Source of the DNA: an uncultured Clostridia bacterium
GTDB taxonomy: Bacteria; Bacillota; Clostridia; UMGS1810
DNA length: 64,000 nucleotides
Assembly: GCA_934500705.1 (NCBI GenBank)
Contig: CAKSTI010000015.1
Location: 4,827 to 68,826, forward strand
Direction: 5' to 3'
The translations under genes and the position numbers were made by a program. The notes under the pieces are model-generated. The model searched no databases. It saw only the letters and a list, made by a program, of their open reading frames with translations, and was not told the origin of the DNA. Shown one piece after another: positions 16,616 through 25,249 of the stretch (its first letter is position 1; each line of letters begins with the position of its first letter).

Positions 16616-17140
16616 CTACTCTAAGTTATCGTCCGCCTCAAACGGTTCGTCAAATATAAAATTGCCGTAAACCTCGACGGTTTTGCCGTCTATGAGAAAC
16701 TGCACCTTGTCAACGTTATCCAGTGCGCACAGCGAGTTTACAACGGAGTACACGCTGAGTGTATCGAACGCACTGCCGCCGTTGGAGTTATCTATAAACT
16801 CCGAGCTTAAATTGACGGTGCAAAGACCGTCCTCGGTGGAAATGCCGATTAGCCTCGTGCCCTCGGGCATAACGGAAACACGTTCCTTTTCGTTACTGCC
16901 CTTTATAAGCTCCGACACGACTGCCTCCTCAGGCGATGAATACTCGTCCGCCATCTTGCGCATTTCCTTTTTGAGTTTAAGCCCCTGGCTGTCGGCAAAG
17001 TAGAGGGCAATTTTCTTATCCTCCTGCTCGTTTGCCGCAGTATTTGACGGCTCCTTGGGTGCGGAATTGTCCGCAGTCTTTGAGCACGAAGTGCAAAAAA
17101 GCATTAAAACGGCTGTGAAAATACAAAGTAATTTTTTCAT
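16616..17140 (-). CDS. GerMN-domain lipoprotein
   Basis: A 174-residue exported protein with one GerMN domain (about 45-165). The signal peptide ends in a cysteine-rich lipobox-like stretch, LFCTSC, so lipidation is likely though the -3 residue is unusual. GerMN domains occur in the spore germination and cortex protein GerM and in LpqB. The ATG at 17140 starts a proper signal peptide; the frame also extends upstream to 17176 inside the kinase gene. Position right after the histidine kinase suggests it is a partner or target of that system. Confidence 0.8.
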   Translation of the reverse strand: MKKLLCIFTAVLMLFCTSCSKTADNSAPKEPSNTAANEQEDKKIALYFADSQGLKLKKEMRKMADEYSSPEEAVVSELIKGSNEKERVSVMPEGTRLIGISTEDGLCTVNLSSEFIDNSNGGSAFDTLSVYSVVNSLCALDNVDKVQFLIDGKTVEVYGNFIFDEPFEADDNLE

Positions 17141-17159
17141 ATCAAACCTCCGAAAAATA

Positions 17160-18173
17160 TCATAACCAGTCCACAAGCGGCAGCGCTATCGTAAAGGTAC
17201 TGCCAACACCCAGCTCGCTCTCCACTCCGAGAGTGCCGTTGTGGAAATCTATGGCGGACTGCGCAATGGAGAGTCCCAGTCCCGTTCCGCCCGTGGCACG
17301 GCTCCTTGCCTTGTCCACACGGTAGAACCTGTCGAAAATCCTGCTCTTGTCGTCCTCGGCAATGCCGACGCCGTTGTCCTCAACGGTTATGACGGCACGC
17401 TTTTTCTCCTTGGTAAGCGTCACGCTCACTCTGCCGTGCTCGCCCGTGTATTTTAAGGCGTTGTCTACGATATTATATATCGCCTGCCACAAAATATCCT
17501 TATTTGCCATAAGCAGAATGTCCTCATCTGCGTTTAAAACAAGTTCCTTGTTCTCCATTTCCGCAATAGGCATAAGGTTTTTGTTTATGCCCTCAACCAC
17601 GTCTTTTAAGTTTATAAGTTCAAGGTTACCCGACATTTTCTCCGTAAGAGTGTCCATTTTGGTTATGTAGAGCAGTTTATTTACAATGCGGTTGAGCCGC
17701 TCCACCTCGTCGTTCATATCGGAGAGAAATTCCCTCACGTAGTCCATCTCAATATCGGGCGTCTGAATTATGGAATCCGCCATCAGCTTAATGGAGCTGA
17801 GCGGAGTTTTAAGCTCGTGGGAGGCATTGGACACAAACTCGGTACGCTGTTTTTCGAGAACGGATATTTTATCGCTCAGATTATTAAACGCCTCACCCAG
17901 TTTGGAAATCTCGTCGTTCCACTTGATGTCGAGTTTTTCGGTCAGCTTGCCGCCGTCCATTGCCTCCATCTTGTTTGTAAACTTAACTATGCGGTTTGTC
18001 ATAAAGTATGCGGCGCAAAGAGTCATTGCCGCCGCAAGGAGCACAAGGAGCAGTGCAAGGACAAGCCCGTTTTTAACCGTAGCTTTCAATATAAGCGTAA
18101 TGCAGATTACGGCAACGTATGTAGCGGTGAGCTTTACGGAAAGCCTGTCGAGCTTTTTTAATATTTTAACCAA
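17160..18173 (-). CDS. Sensor histidine kinase with minimal extracytoplasmic loop
   Basis: A 337-residue kinase. Two transmembrane helices (about 13-30 and 36-58) are separated by only a few residues, so there is no external sensor domain. HAMP (about 58-108), HisKA with H119 in NASHELKTPLSS and an ATPase domain with N, G1 (DNGVGIAEDD), F and G2 (GGTGLGLSI) boxes follow. It overlaps the end of the response regulator gene by 8 bases. Kinases of this layout often sense membrane or cell-wall stress through a partner; the GerMN lipoprotein encoded next is a candidate. Confidence 0.92.
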   Translation of the reverse strand: MVKILKKLDRLSVKLTATYVAVICITLILKATVKNGLVLALLLVLLAAAMTLCAAYFMTNRIVKFTNKMEAMDGGKLTEKLDIKWNDEISKLGEAFNNLSDKISVLEKQRTEFVSNASHELKTPLSSIKLMADSIIQTPDIEMDYVREFLSDMNDEVERLNRIVNKLLYITKMDTLTEKMSGNLELINLKDVVEGINKNLMPIAEMENKELVLNADEDILLMANKDILWQAIYNIVDNALKYTGEHGRVSVTLTKEKKRAVITVEDNGVGIAEDDKSRIFDRFYRVDKARSRATGGTGLGLSIAQSAIDFHNGTLGVESELGVGSTFTIALPLVDWL

Positions 18174-18852
18174 TATCTCTGAAATAGTAACCAGCTCCCC
18201 ATTTTGTAAGCAGATACTTAGGCTCTGCGCTGTTAGGCTCTATCTTTTCACGCAAGCGGCGCACGTGCACGTCCACCGTTCTTGCATCGCCCGGATAGTC
18301 GTAACCCCATATGAGATCCAACAGATTTTCTCTCGAATACACCTTGCCCGGATTGCACACGAGCAAATCCATAAGGTCAAATTCCTTACTCGTGAGGTCT
18401 GTCGTCACGCCCTCGATTGTAACGGTGCGCTGATTGTAGTCGAGCTCCACCGTGCCCATACGTATTTTGGAGCGGTCGCCCTCTTTGGCAACGGGCGTAA
18501 TTCTGCGCATTATCGCCTTTACACGTGCCTTTAACTCCAAGATGTTAAACGGCTTTGTAATGTAGTCGTCTGCGCCGTATTCCAGACCCATAATCTTATC
18601 CATATCCTCCGCTTTTGCGGTGACCATTATTATCGGTATGCTCGAAAACTCCCTTATCTTCTGACAAACGGATAGACCGTCTATTTTGGGAAGCATAAGG
18701 TCAAGTATTATTATATCAAGGTTTTTGTCGTGAGCGAGCTTTAATGCCTCCTCGCCGTCGTATGCAGTTTCCACTGTGTAGCCGTCCTGCTCAAAGTTGA
18801 ATTTCATTCCTTTCACAAGGAGCTTTTCATCGTCTACTATCAATATTTTCAT
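18166..18852 (-). CDS. OmpR/PhoB-family response regulator
   Basis: A 228-residue regulator with a receiver domain (phospho-acceptor D51 in ILDLMLP, K in ITKPF) and a winged-helix DNA-binding domain (about 130-225; ENLLDLIWGYDYPGDARTVD). It is paired with the kinase downstream and overlaps comEA upstream by four bases. Sequence resembles the WalR/YycF-like group, but a true walRK locus would have walHI/htrA neighbours, which are absent here. Confidence 0.93.
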   Translation of the reverse strand: MKILIVDDEKLLVKGMKFNFEQDGYTVETAYDGEEALKLAHDKNLDIIILDLMLPKIDGLSVCQKIREFSSIPIIMVTAKAEDMDKIMGLEYGADDYITKPFNILELKARVKAIMRRITPVAKEGDRSKIRMGTVELDYNQRTVTIEGVTTDLTSKEFDLMDLLVCNPGKVYSRENLLDLIWGYDYPGDARTVDVHVRRLREKIEPNSAEPKYLLTKWGAGYYFRDIG

Positions 18853-19388
18853 TGGGACTGTTCCTCCGTTTTTATGTAGTCCTTCATTTTATTAAAGGTC
18901 TTTTCCCCTATTCCCTTTACACGGGTGATGTCCTGGGGAGTTAAAAATTTTCCGTGTTCGCTGCGGTAGTCAACAATTCTCTGCGCCGTTATCTCTCCGA
19001 CGCCGGGTATCATAGTAAGGTCGTGCACGCTTGCGGTATTGATGTTTACAACGGCGGCGGCAGTCTGCTCCGCACCGCCCTCTTTTATAGCATTTACGCA
19101 GCTGCCGTCCGCAAGAACGGCATCGGCGTCTTTGACCTCACCGCCCGGTGCAAGACCGCCTGCGGCATAGACTGCGTCACACACCCGTGAGCCTGACGGG
19201 AGTTTATACGTTCCCTCACGCTCCACGGCGCCTTTTACCGTGACGGTGATTTTATCCCCTTTGTCCGCATTTCTTTCCACGCTTACAGTGTATGCCCCAA
19301 GTTCGCTTTTGATGTAAGCGCCGGCGGACGCAAGAACCGCTGCGGCGGCGAGCATTACAATTAATTTTTGAAATTTAGTGTCCATCAT
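18849..19388 (-). CDS. ComEA-like DNA-binding protein (SLBB + helix-hairpin-helix)
   Basis: A 179-residue membrane-anchored protein with an N-terminal transmembrane segment (about 8-26), an SLBB domain (about 48-110) and a helix-hairpin-helix pair (about 115-175) with VNINTASVHDLTMIPGVGE. This is the domain plan of ComEA, the DNA receptor of natural transformation. No other com genes are in the window, so competence cannot be inferred from this gene alone. It overlaps rpoD by four bases. Confidence 0.88.
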   Translation of the reverse strand: MMDTKFQKLIVMLAAAAVLASAGAYIKSELGAYTVSVERNADKGDKITVTVKGAVEREGTYKLPSGSRVCDAVYAAGGLAPGGEVKDADAVLADGSCVNAIKEGGAEQTAAAVVNINTASVHDLTMIPGVGEITAQRIVDYRSEHGKFLTPQDITRVKGIGEKTFNKMKDYIKTEEQSQ

Positions 19389-20476
19389 TCAAGAAAATCT
19401 TTGAGCTTTTTGCTCCTGCTTGGGTGTCTGAGTTTTCTGAGTGCCTTTGCCTCAATCTGCCTTATGCGCTCTCTTGTTACGTTAAACTCCTTGCCCACTT
19501 CTTCAAGCGTTCTGCTGCGTCCGTCGTCAAGACCGAAACGCAGTCTTAAAACCTTTGCCTCACGGGGTGTAAGGGTATCAAGAACGTTTAGAAGCTGTTC
19601 TTTAAGAAGCGTGAACGCCGCCATCTCCGACGGTGCCGGTGCGTCGCCGTCCGGTATAAAGTCGCCCAGAATACTGTCCTCTTCCTCGCCTATCGGCGTT
19701 TCGAGTGACACGGGCTCCTGCGCTATTTTCATAATCTCACGCACTCTGTCCTCGTTCATATTCATCTCTTTTGCCAGTTCGTCCACGTGCGGTTCACGTC
19801 CGAGTTCTTGCAGAAGCTGTCTGGAAACTCTAATCAGCTTGTTAATTGTTTCCACCATATGAACGGGTATTCTTATTGTCCTTGCCTGGTCGGCAATAGC
19901 TCTCGTTATAGCCTGTCTTATCCACCAGGTTGCATAGGTACTGAATTTATATCCCTTGGTATAGTCGAATTTTTCAACCGCTTTGATAAGACCCAAGTTA
20001 CCCTCCTGAATAAGGTCGAGAAAAAGCATACCTCTGCCGACATATCTCTTTGCTATGCTTACAACAAGGCGCAGGTTTGCCTCGGCAAGCCTTTTTTTGG
20101 CGGTTTCGTCGCCCTCGTGCATTCTCTCGGCAAGCTTCTTTTCCTCCTCTGCCGAAAGAAGGGGGACTTTACCTATTTCTTTAAGGTACATTCTCACCGG
20201 GTCGTCAAGACCGATGCCCTCCGGCACGCTGAGGTCGATTTCCTCCTCGTTGGACTGGATTTCTTCCAGCTCCTTTTCCATATCCTTAACCACTTCGATG
20301 CCGAGCGACTCCAAGTTTTCGTATACTTTTTCGATGTCTTTTACATCAATCTCCAATTCGCTCAAAGCGTCGCCTATTTCTTTGTAGGAGAGCACCCCTT
20401 TTTTCTTTCCGGTTTCTATGAGGTCGTTTATAATCGCCTTTTTGTTTACCGTTGATTTTTCTCCCTTTGTACTCAC
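19385..20476 (-). CDS. rpoD: Primary sigma factor RpoD (SigA)
   Basis: Housekeeping sigma-70 factor, 363 residues, the compact Firmicutes size. A helical region 1.1 is followed by region 1.2 (DPVRMYLKEIG), region 2 with YATWWIRQAITRAI, region 3, and region 4.2 with TRERIRQIEAKALRKLRHPS. It follows dnaG, the classical macromolecular-synthesis order of Firmicutes. Confidence 0.98.
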   Translation of the reverse strand: MSTKGEKSTVNKKAIINDLIETGKKKGVLSYKEIGDALSELEIDVKDIEKVYENLESLGIEVVKDMEKELEEIQSNEEEIDLSVPEGIGLDDPVRMYLKEIGKVPLLSAEEEKKLAERMHEGDETAKKRLAEANLRLVVSIAKRYVGRGMLFLDLIQEGNLGLIKAVEKFDYTKGYKFSTYATWWIRQAITRAIADQARTIRIPVHMVETINKLIRVSRQLLQELGREPHVDELAKEMNMNEDRVREIMKIAQEPVSLETPIGEEEDSILGDFIPDGDAPAPSEMAAFTLLKEQLLNVLDTLTPREAKVLRLRFGLDDGRSRTLEEVGKEFNVTRERIRQIEAKALRKLRHPSRSKKLKDFLE

Positions 20477-20518
20477 AAAAATGCTCCTTTCCTTAACTGC
20501 AATTCAGTTACAAGGTTG

Positions 20519-22264
20519 TCATTGGTTTTTAATTATTTTATTAAGTTTCTCCAAATTTTCGCCGCCGCCTTTAAGAAGGCTCATAATCCTGCGTTTGTTC
20601 AGGCGGTCGTTTATGATTTTTACATAGTCGCAAAATGCCTTATTGGGGTCGTCCGCCTTGTTATCAAGGCTCAGTATCAGCGAAATCTCGTTTATGTCGT
20701 CGCCGTCAAAAAGATTTAAGACATCGCCCGTCTCCGGCATTTTTCCTATATCGGCGCACGCCGAAATGTATGTCAGCAGCTTTTTGTGGACGTCGCTTTC
20801 AAAAAGCGGCTCCGCCAAAAGCAGATTGTGTTTTGTAAGAAGTGACTTGTCGCTCATAAGAAGTCCCAAAAGCAGCTCCCGTGTGCGCCCAAGCGATGCG
20901 TCGTCCGTGTGCGCCGTATGCCTTTGCGCAATGGCGGTAACGTCTGCCGGAACATCTGTTTCCCGTCTTTGCCCCACGGCTTTGACAACGCCGAGCTGAG
21001 AATAGATGGCGTTTGACGAAACGCCTGTTGACTGTGACATCTCCTCGATGTAGACGTCAAGCTCCACGGGGTTTTTAATCAGTTTGAGATAGCCCAGCAT
21101 CTCGCCCACAAAGGAAACCTTTTCGTCGTTTTTCATCACATCATATTTTTCCTCCAAGCACTCCATTAAATACGCCATATCGGACTTTCTTTTGGAAATG
21201 CAGTTGTTAAACCGTGTCTTTCCGTATGCGTTAAGGTACTCGTCCGGGTCTTTTTTATCCTTTAAGTTCATTACCGAAATTTTAATGTCGTGCTCTCTTA
21301 ATATCTTTATCGCTCTGTCGGTCGCATTCCTGCCGGCGCCGTCGCTGTCGTAGCAGATTACAACCTCTTTAAAGTCCGAGGCAATCATCTTTGCCTGCTC
21401 CTTTGTAAGCGCCGTACCGAGCGTTGCCACGGTGTTTAAGTAACCATTTTTTGCAAGCGCTATTACGTCCATATACCCCTCGACAAGAATTACAAAATTC
21501 TCTCCGGATTTTCTTGCGGCGTTTAAAAAGTACAGGTTGCGGCTTTTGTTAAAAACCGGAGAGTCCGGCGAGTTTAAGTACTTTGGCTTGCTGTCGTCAA
21601 GCACTCTGCCGCCGAAGCCTATGGCACGGTTTCTCAAATCGAATATGGGAAACATAACCCTGTTTCTGAATGCGTCATAGTATTTCCCGTTTTCGCTGCG
21701 CTTTATAAGTCCTGCGTCCAGAATTTCGCTCTCGGTATATCCGAGGTTTTTAAGATATGTAAAAAGTGCGTCCCAGCTGTCTTTTGCATATCCGAGGAAA
21801 AAGTGCTTTGCGTCTGCTCCGCTCAAATTCCTTTTTTTAAAGTATTCAACGGCGCTTTTGCCGTCTTTTAGGTTTTCATAGAAAAATTGTGCCGCAACCT
21901 CGTTCACCTCATAGAGCCTGTCCCTTTTTTGAGCGAGTTTTTTGTATTCGTCGCTGTCACGTTTGCTCAGCGTCGGGAGTGCAACATTGGCTCTCTGCGC
22001 AAGGCGTTCGAGCGCCTCGGTAAACGGTATGCGTTCTATTTTCATTAAAAAGTGTATCACGTTTCCGCCCTCGCCGCAGCCGAAGCAGTGGAAAATTCCC
22101 TTTTGAGGAGATACTGAAAACGACGGGGTTTTCTCGTTGTGAAACGGGCACAAACCCACATACGAGCTGCCGGCTTTTTTAAGTGTGACGTAATCGGAAA
22201 CGACGTCCTTTATGTCGTTTTTATCGGCAACTTCTCTTATTATATATTCGGGATACAATGGCAT
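20519..22264 (-). CDS. dnaG: DNA primase
   Basis: Makes RNA primers for replication. The 581 residues have an N-terminal CHC2 zinc domain (C39, H42, C60, C63 in GLCPFHNEKTPSF and FHCFGCGEGG), a TOPRIM core (LVEGYMDVIALA, YDSDGAGRNA) and a C-terminal helicase-binding region. It is 9 bases downstream of dgt. Confidence 0.97.
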   Translation of the reverse strand: MPLYPEYIIREVADKNDIKDVVSDYVTLKKAGSSYVGLCPFHNEKTPSFSVSPQKGIFHCFGCGEGGNVIHFLMKIERIPFTEALERLAQRANVALPTLSKRDSDEYKKLAQKRDRLYEVNEVAAQFFYENLKDGKSAVEYFKKRNLSGADAKHFFLGYAKDSWDALFTYLKNLGYTESEILDAGLIKRSENGKYYDAFRNRVMFPIFDLRNRAIGFGGRVLDDSKPKYLNSPDSPVFNKSRNLYFLNAARKSGENFVILVEGYMDVIALAKNGYLNTVATLGTALTKEQAKMIASDFKEVVICYDSDGAGRNATDRAIKILREHDIKISVMNLKDKKDPDEYLNAYGKTRFNNCISKRKSDMAYLMECLEEKYDVMKNDEKVSFVGEMLGYLKLIKNPVELDVYIEEMSQSTGVSSNAIYSQLGVVKAVGQRRETDVPADVTAIAQRHTAHTDDASLGRTRELLLGLLMSDKSLLTKHNLLLAEPLFESDVHKKLLTYISACADIGKMPETGDVLNLFDGDDINEISLILSLDNKADDPNKAFCDYVKIINDRLNKRRIMSLLKGGGENLEKLNKIIKNQ

Positions 22265-22273
22265 TTTATCACC

Positions 22274-23269
22274 TCACTGCCACGCAATCGGCATAAACAG
22301 TTCATTGAAAAGCGACACGCAGTAATTATCCGTCATTCCTGAGATGTAGTCGCACACAACGGTGTCTATGTCGTAGTTTTCCAGCAAAAAGCGGTATTCA
22401 TCGGGTAGTTTTTCCGGATTTGAGCGAAAATATCCGTACAATTTTTCAATGACCATCTGCGACTGGTGGTCCCTCACCGCAAGGCGTGTGTAAACTGCGT
22501 CGAACATAAAGCTCCGAAGAAGCATCATCTGCTTTTGCTCAAACGGCTTCATACAAATTTTACCCGTCTCGGCGCTTGCGCTCACCACTGCCGAAATCAT
22601 TGAATTTATGCGCATTGAATTGCTGTCGCCGAAAACTTCCGTCTGTTCCCTGGGAAGGTCATTCTCGTGCAGAACCCCCGCACGCAAAGCGTCGTCTATG
22701 TCGTGGTTGATATATGCAATTCTGTCGGCATACTTCACCACAACGCCCTCCAAAGTAGATGCCATATTTGAGCCTGTGTGGTTTACGATGCCGTCACGCA
22801 CCTCAAATGTAAGGTTCATTCCCTTTCCGTCGTGCTCCACCACGTCCACAACACGCAGGCTCTGCTCAAAGTGCTTAAATCCTGTGGGGCTCAAATTATC
22901 GAGTGCTCTCTCGCCGGAGTGGCCGAACGGAGTGTGTCCCAAGTCGTGCCCCATTGCTATTGCCTCAACGAGGTCCTCGTTTAAGCGCAGAGCACGGGCA
23001 ATGGTTCTTGCAATCTGCGAAACTTCAAGTGTGTGGGTAAGCCGTGTGCGGAAGTGGTCATTGTCGCACGAGATGAAAACCTGCGTTTTATGCTTTAATC
23101 TGCGAAAGGATTTTGAGTGTATAATTCTGTCACGGTCACGTGCAAAGTCGGTGCGCAGACTGCATTTTTCCTCGAAATGCGCACGCCCAAGGCTGTCTGC
23201 CGAGCAGACGGCAAGAGGAGAGAGGATTTGTCTTTCCAGATTTTCACGTTCTTCTCTTATACACGCCAA
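22274..23269 (-). CDS. dgt: Deoxyguanosinetriphosphate triphosphohydrolase-like protein
   Basis: HD-domain enzyme expected to remove triphosphate from dGTP or related dNTPs. The 331 residues include HTLEVSQIA and the metal-binding GHDLGHTPFGH. The start appears to be a TTG at 23269, preceded by GAGGGGG at 7 bases. The gene heads the dgt-dnaG-rpoD run. Substrate range within this family varies, so the name is by homology only. Confidence 0.9.
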   Translation of the reverse strand: MACIREERENLERQILSPLAVCSADSLGRAHFEEKCSLRTDFARDRDRIIHSKSFRRLKHKTQVFISCDNDHFRTRLTHTLEVSQIARTIARALRLNEDLVEAIAMGHDLGHTPFGHSGERALDNLSPTGFKHFEQSLRVVDVVEHDGKGMNLTFEVRDGIVNHTGSNMASTLEGVVVKYADRIAYINHDIDDALRAGVLHENDLPREQTEVFGDSNSMRINSMISAVVSASAETGKICMKPFEQKQMMLLRSFMFDAVYTRLAVRDHQSQMVIEKLYGYFRSNPEKLPDEYRFLLENYDIDTVVCDYISGMTDNYCVSLFNELFMPIAWQ

Positions 23270-23563
23270 ACAAAATCCCCCTCGCTAAATATCGGTATAT
23301 TATAATTATACTGCATAATTTTTAAAAATCCTTTTAAATTATGAAAAAATTGTTGAAAAAGTATTAAAATACGGTTGTTTTTCGCAAAATAACCGATAAA
23401 TTGACTTAGGTTTCTCTATTCCGTCAACCAAAAGGGCAACCCTTTCGGATTGCCCTCTCAATTAAAAACACCTTAAACGGCTTTTGTATTTTTGCGTCAT
23501 TTTTCCTTTTTATTATACAACAATGTTAAAATTTAGTCAATACTAAGTCAGAGGTACGTCAAA
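23270..23563. other. Intergenic region upstream of dgt and the RHH gene
   Basis: AT-rich region holding the divergent starts of dgt and the small RHH gene. Several TATAAT-like hexamers are seen on the minus strand near 23290-23310, but I could not pair one with a good -35. A hairpin AGGGCAA/TTGCCCT (23433-23456) lies in the middle and could act as a terminator on the minus strand. No RNA gene was recognised. Confidence 0.5.
23433..23456 (-). terminator. Hairpin, possible terminator
   Basis: AGGGCAA and TTGCCCT pair over a 10-base loop that can add two more C-G pairs. In the minus direction it is followed by TTTTGG. No gene lies directly upstream on that strand, so its use is uncertain. Confidence 0.4.
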
Positions 23564-23731
23564 ATGAAAGATAACCTGCCACGCTACACACTGCGTATTT
23601 CCAAAACACTGTTGGACAAAATCGGCTACATCGCCGAATACGAGGGCAGAACAAAAAACAGAGAAATTGAACAGCTGATTAAAAAGCGAATTGAAATTTT
23701 TGAAAAAGAACACGGAAAAATCGAACAGTAA
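23564..23731 (+). CDS. Small ribbon-helix-helix protein
   Basis: A 55-residue protein with the pattern of an Arc/MetJ-type ribbon-helix-helix DNA-binding protein: a short beta strand (RYTLRIS), then helix 1 (KTLLDKIGYIAEYEG) and helix 2 (KNREIEQLIKKRIEIFEKEH). A GAGGT ribosome site lies at the right distance. It is followed by a strong terminator and stands alone; no toxin gene is beside it. Such proteins are antitoxins, plasmid or phage regulators; function here is unknown. Confidence 0.78.
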   Translation: MKDNLPRYTLRISKTLLDKIGYIAEYEGRTKNREIEQLIKKRIEIFEKEHGKIEQ

Positions 23732-23738
23732 AAATTCC

Positions 23739-23766
23739 ACCCCGCCGTTATGAAAGCGGCGGGGTG
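23739..23766. terminator. Bidirectional terminator between the RHH gene and the 4Fe-4S gene
   Basis: Perfect 10-bp stem CACCCCGCCG/CGGCGGGGTG over an 8-base loop, placed between the convergent stops of the RHH gene and the ferredoxin-like gene. The minus-strand tail is rich in T. Confidence 0.8.
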
Positions 23767-23786
23767 AAGTGCATTTTGCCAATTAC

Positions 23787-24479
23787 CTATTCCATTATCT
23801 TTCCGTCCGTTGATATAATCTTAACCTGCCAGGGAATAAACTTTCCGCTGTTTTTAAGTGCGGTTTTTACTGCATTTTCAATGCCGCCGCAACAGGGAAC
23901 TTCCATTCTCACAACGGTGACGCTCTTAATATCGTTCTGCGAGATTATCTGCGTGAGCTTTTCGCTGTAATCGGCATCATCGAGTTTGGGGCAGCCGATA
24001 ACCGTTATTTTGTTCTTTATAAAATCCTCGTGAAAACTGCCGTAAGCGTAGGCGGTGCAGTCGGCGGCAACGAGCAGATTTGCGCCGTCAAAATACGGGG
24101 CGTTTACCGGAACGAGTTTAATCTGCACGGGCCACTGCATAAGCATACTCTCGCTTTTTTGCGTCGGAGCGGTCTTTGCGGTGCGGTTTATGGTGCGCAG
24201 AGCGGAACCGGGACAGCCGCCTTGGTGACGGTGCGCATTTTTCTTTGCCATATTTTCGGCAACAGCCTTTTCGTCATATGCGAGCGCCTCACGCTCCACA
24301 AAGCTGATGGCGTCTGTGGGGCACACGGGCAGGCAGTCGCCGAGTCCGTCGCAGTAGTCGTCACGCAAAAGTTTTGCCTTGCCGTTTACCATACCTATTG
24401 CGCCCTCGTGGCACGCTTTGGCGCAAGCGCCGCAGCCGTTGCACTTTTCCTCGTCAATTTGTATAATTTTTCTTATCAT
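23787..24479 (-). CDS. 4Fe-4S dicluster electron-carrier protein
   Basis: A 230-residue protein. The N-terminal ferredoxin domain has CNGCGAC plus a more distant C, and CDGLGDCLPVCPT, enough for two 4Fe-4S clusters. A C-terminal domain of about 120 residues ends with a further Cys pair (EVPCCGG) and looks like the companion domain seen in anaerobe ferredoxin-type proteins linked to nitrosative stress or hybrid-cluster protein. It is divergent from a Crp/Fnr regulator that probably controls it. The precise redox partner is unknown. Confidence 0.82.
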   Translation of the reverse strand: MIRKIIQIDEEKCNGCGACAKACHEGAIGMVNGKAKLLRDDYCDGLGDCLPVCPTDAISFVEREALAYDEKAVAENMAKKNAHRHQGGCPGSALRTINRTAKTAPTQKSESMLMQWPVQIKLVPVNAPYFDGANLLVAADCTAYAYGSFHEDFIKNKITVIGCPKLDDADYSEKLTQIISQNDIKSVTVVRMEVPCCGGIENAVKTALKNSGKFIPWQVKIISTDGKIME

Positions 24480-24500
24480 AAAATAATCTCTCGCTTTCTA

Positions 24501-24529
24501 TTGATTTCTTGTTATAAATATACTATAAT
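24501..24529 (+). promoter_or_regulatory. Promoter of the Crp/Fnr regulator
   Basis: TTGATT (24501-24506) and a perfect TATAAT (24524-24529) are spaced by 17 bp. The predicted +1 lies about 8 bases before the palindrome at 24544-24559. Confidence 0.65.
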
Positions 24530-24543
24530 AAACTCATAATGTA

Positions 24544-24559
24544 TGTTGTAAATGCAACA
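24544..24559. promoter_or_regulatory. Crp/Fnr-type palindrome TGTTG-N6-CAACA
   Basis: A 5-6-5 inverted repeat with the size and half-site symmetry of Crp/Fnr-family operators. It lies between the predicted transcription start and the start codon of the regulator, which suggests negative autoregulation. Confidence 0.55.
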
Positions 24560-24573
24560 AAGGCGGTAGAAAA

Positions 24574-25239
24574 ATGAAAAATTTTTGCGATATTAAAAAT
24601 TCCTGCCGTCTGTTTGACGGTATGACGGACGGCGAGGCAGAAAAAATACTAAATGCGCCGTACTGCAAAAGTCGCCTTTACGAAAAGGACGAGTACATTC
24701 TGCACGCCGGCGACGAGGCGGAAAGCATAGGGATTGTCGTTTGCGGCAGTGTGTGCATTATAAAAGAGGATTTTTGGGGCAACCGTGCCATAATATCCAA
24801 AATGACGGCGGGCAATATTTTTGCAGAGTCATTCGCTCTCGGCAAAATGCCGCTTACCGTGAGCGCCGCTGCGGCGGAAAAATCGCAGGTTCTGCTCCTT
24901 AACCGTGACAGACTCACAGAGAATGCGTTTGCCGACAAAACGGGCGGAAAGCTGATGGGCAATCTTATGAAAATATGCTCGCTTAAAAACATTATGCTCA
25001 CGCAGAAAATAGAGCACCTCGTAAAGCGGACAACACGCTCAAAACTGCTCTCCTACCTCTCGGAACAGTCGGAGAGGGCGGGGGCGGCAACGTTTTTGAT
25101 ACCGTTTAACCGACGTGAGCTTGCAGACTACCTGTCCGTGGACAGGAGCGCAATGTCGAGCGAACTCGGCAGACTGCGTGACGAGGGATTTATAGAATTT
25201 AAAAAGAACCGTTTTACACTTTTAAAACAGGAAATATGA
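24574..25239 (+). CDS. Crp/Fnr-family transcriptional regulator
   Basis: A 221-residue regulator with a cyclic-nucleotide-binding-like beta-roll (about 20-115), a long dimer helix and a C-terminal winged helix (about 160-215; NRRELADYLSVDRSAMSSELGRL). It lacks the N-terminal cysteine cluster of FNR, so it does not sense oxygen through an Fe-S cluster in the classical way. Its divergent 4Fe-4S gene and palindromic site suggest control of a redox or nitrosative-stress function. Confidence 0.9.
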   Translation: MKNFCDIKNSCRLFDGMTDGEAEKILNAPYCKSRLYEKDEYILHAGDEAESIGIVVCGSVCIIKEDFWGNRAIISKMTAGNIFAESFALGKMPLTVSAAAAEKSQVLLLNRDRLTENAFADKTGGKLMGNLMKICSLKNIMLTQKIEHLVKRTTRSKLLSYLSEQSERAGAATFLIPFNRRELADYLSVDRSAMSSELGRLRDEGFIEFKKNRFTLLKQEI

Positions 25240-25249
25240 GGAACACACA

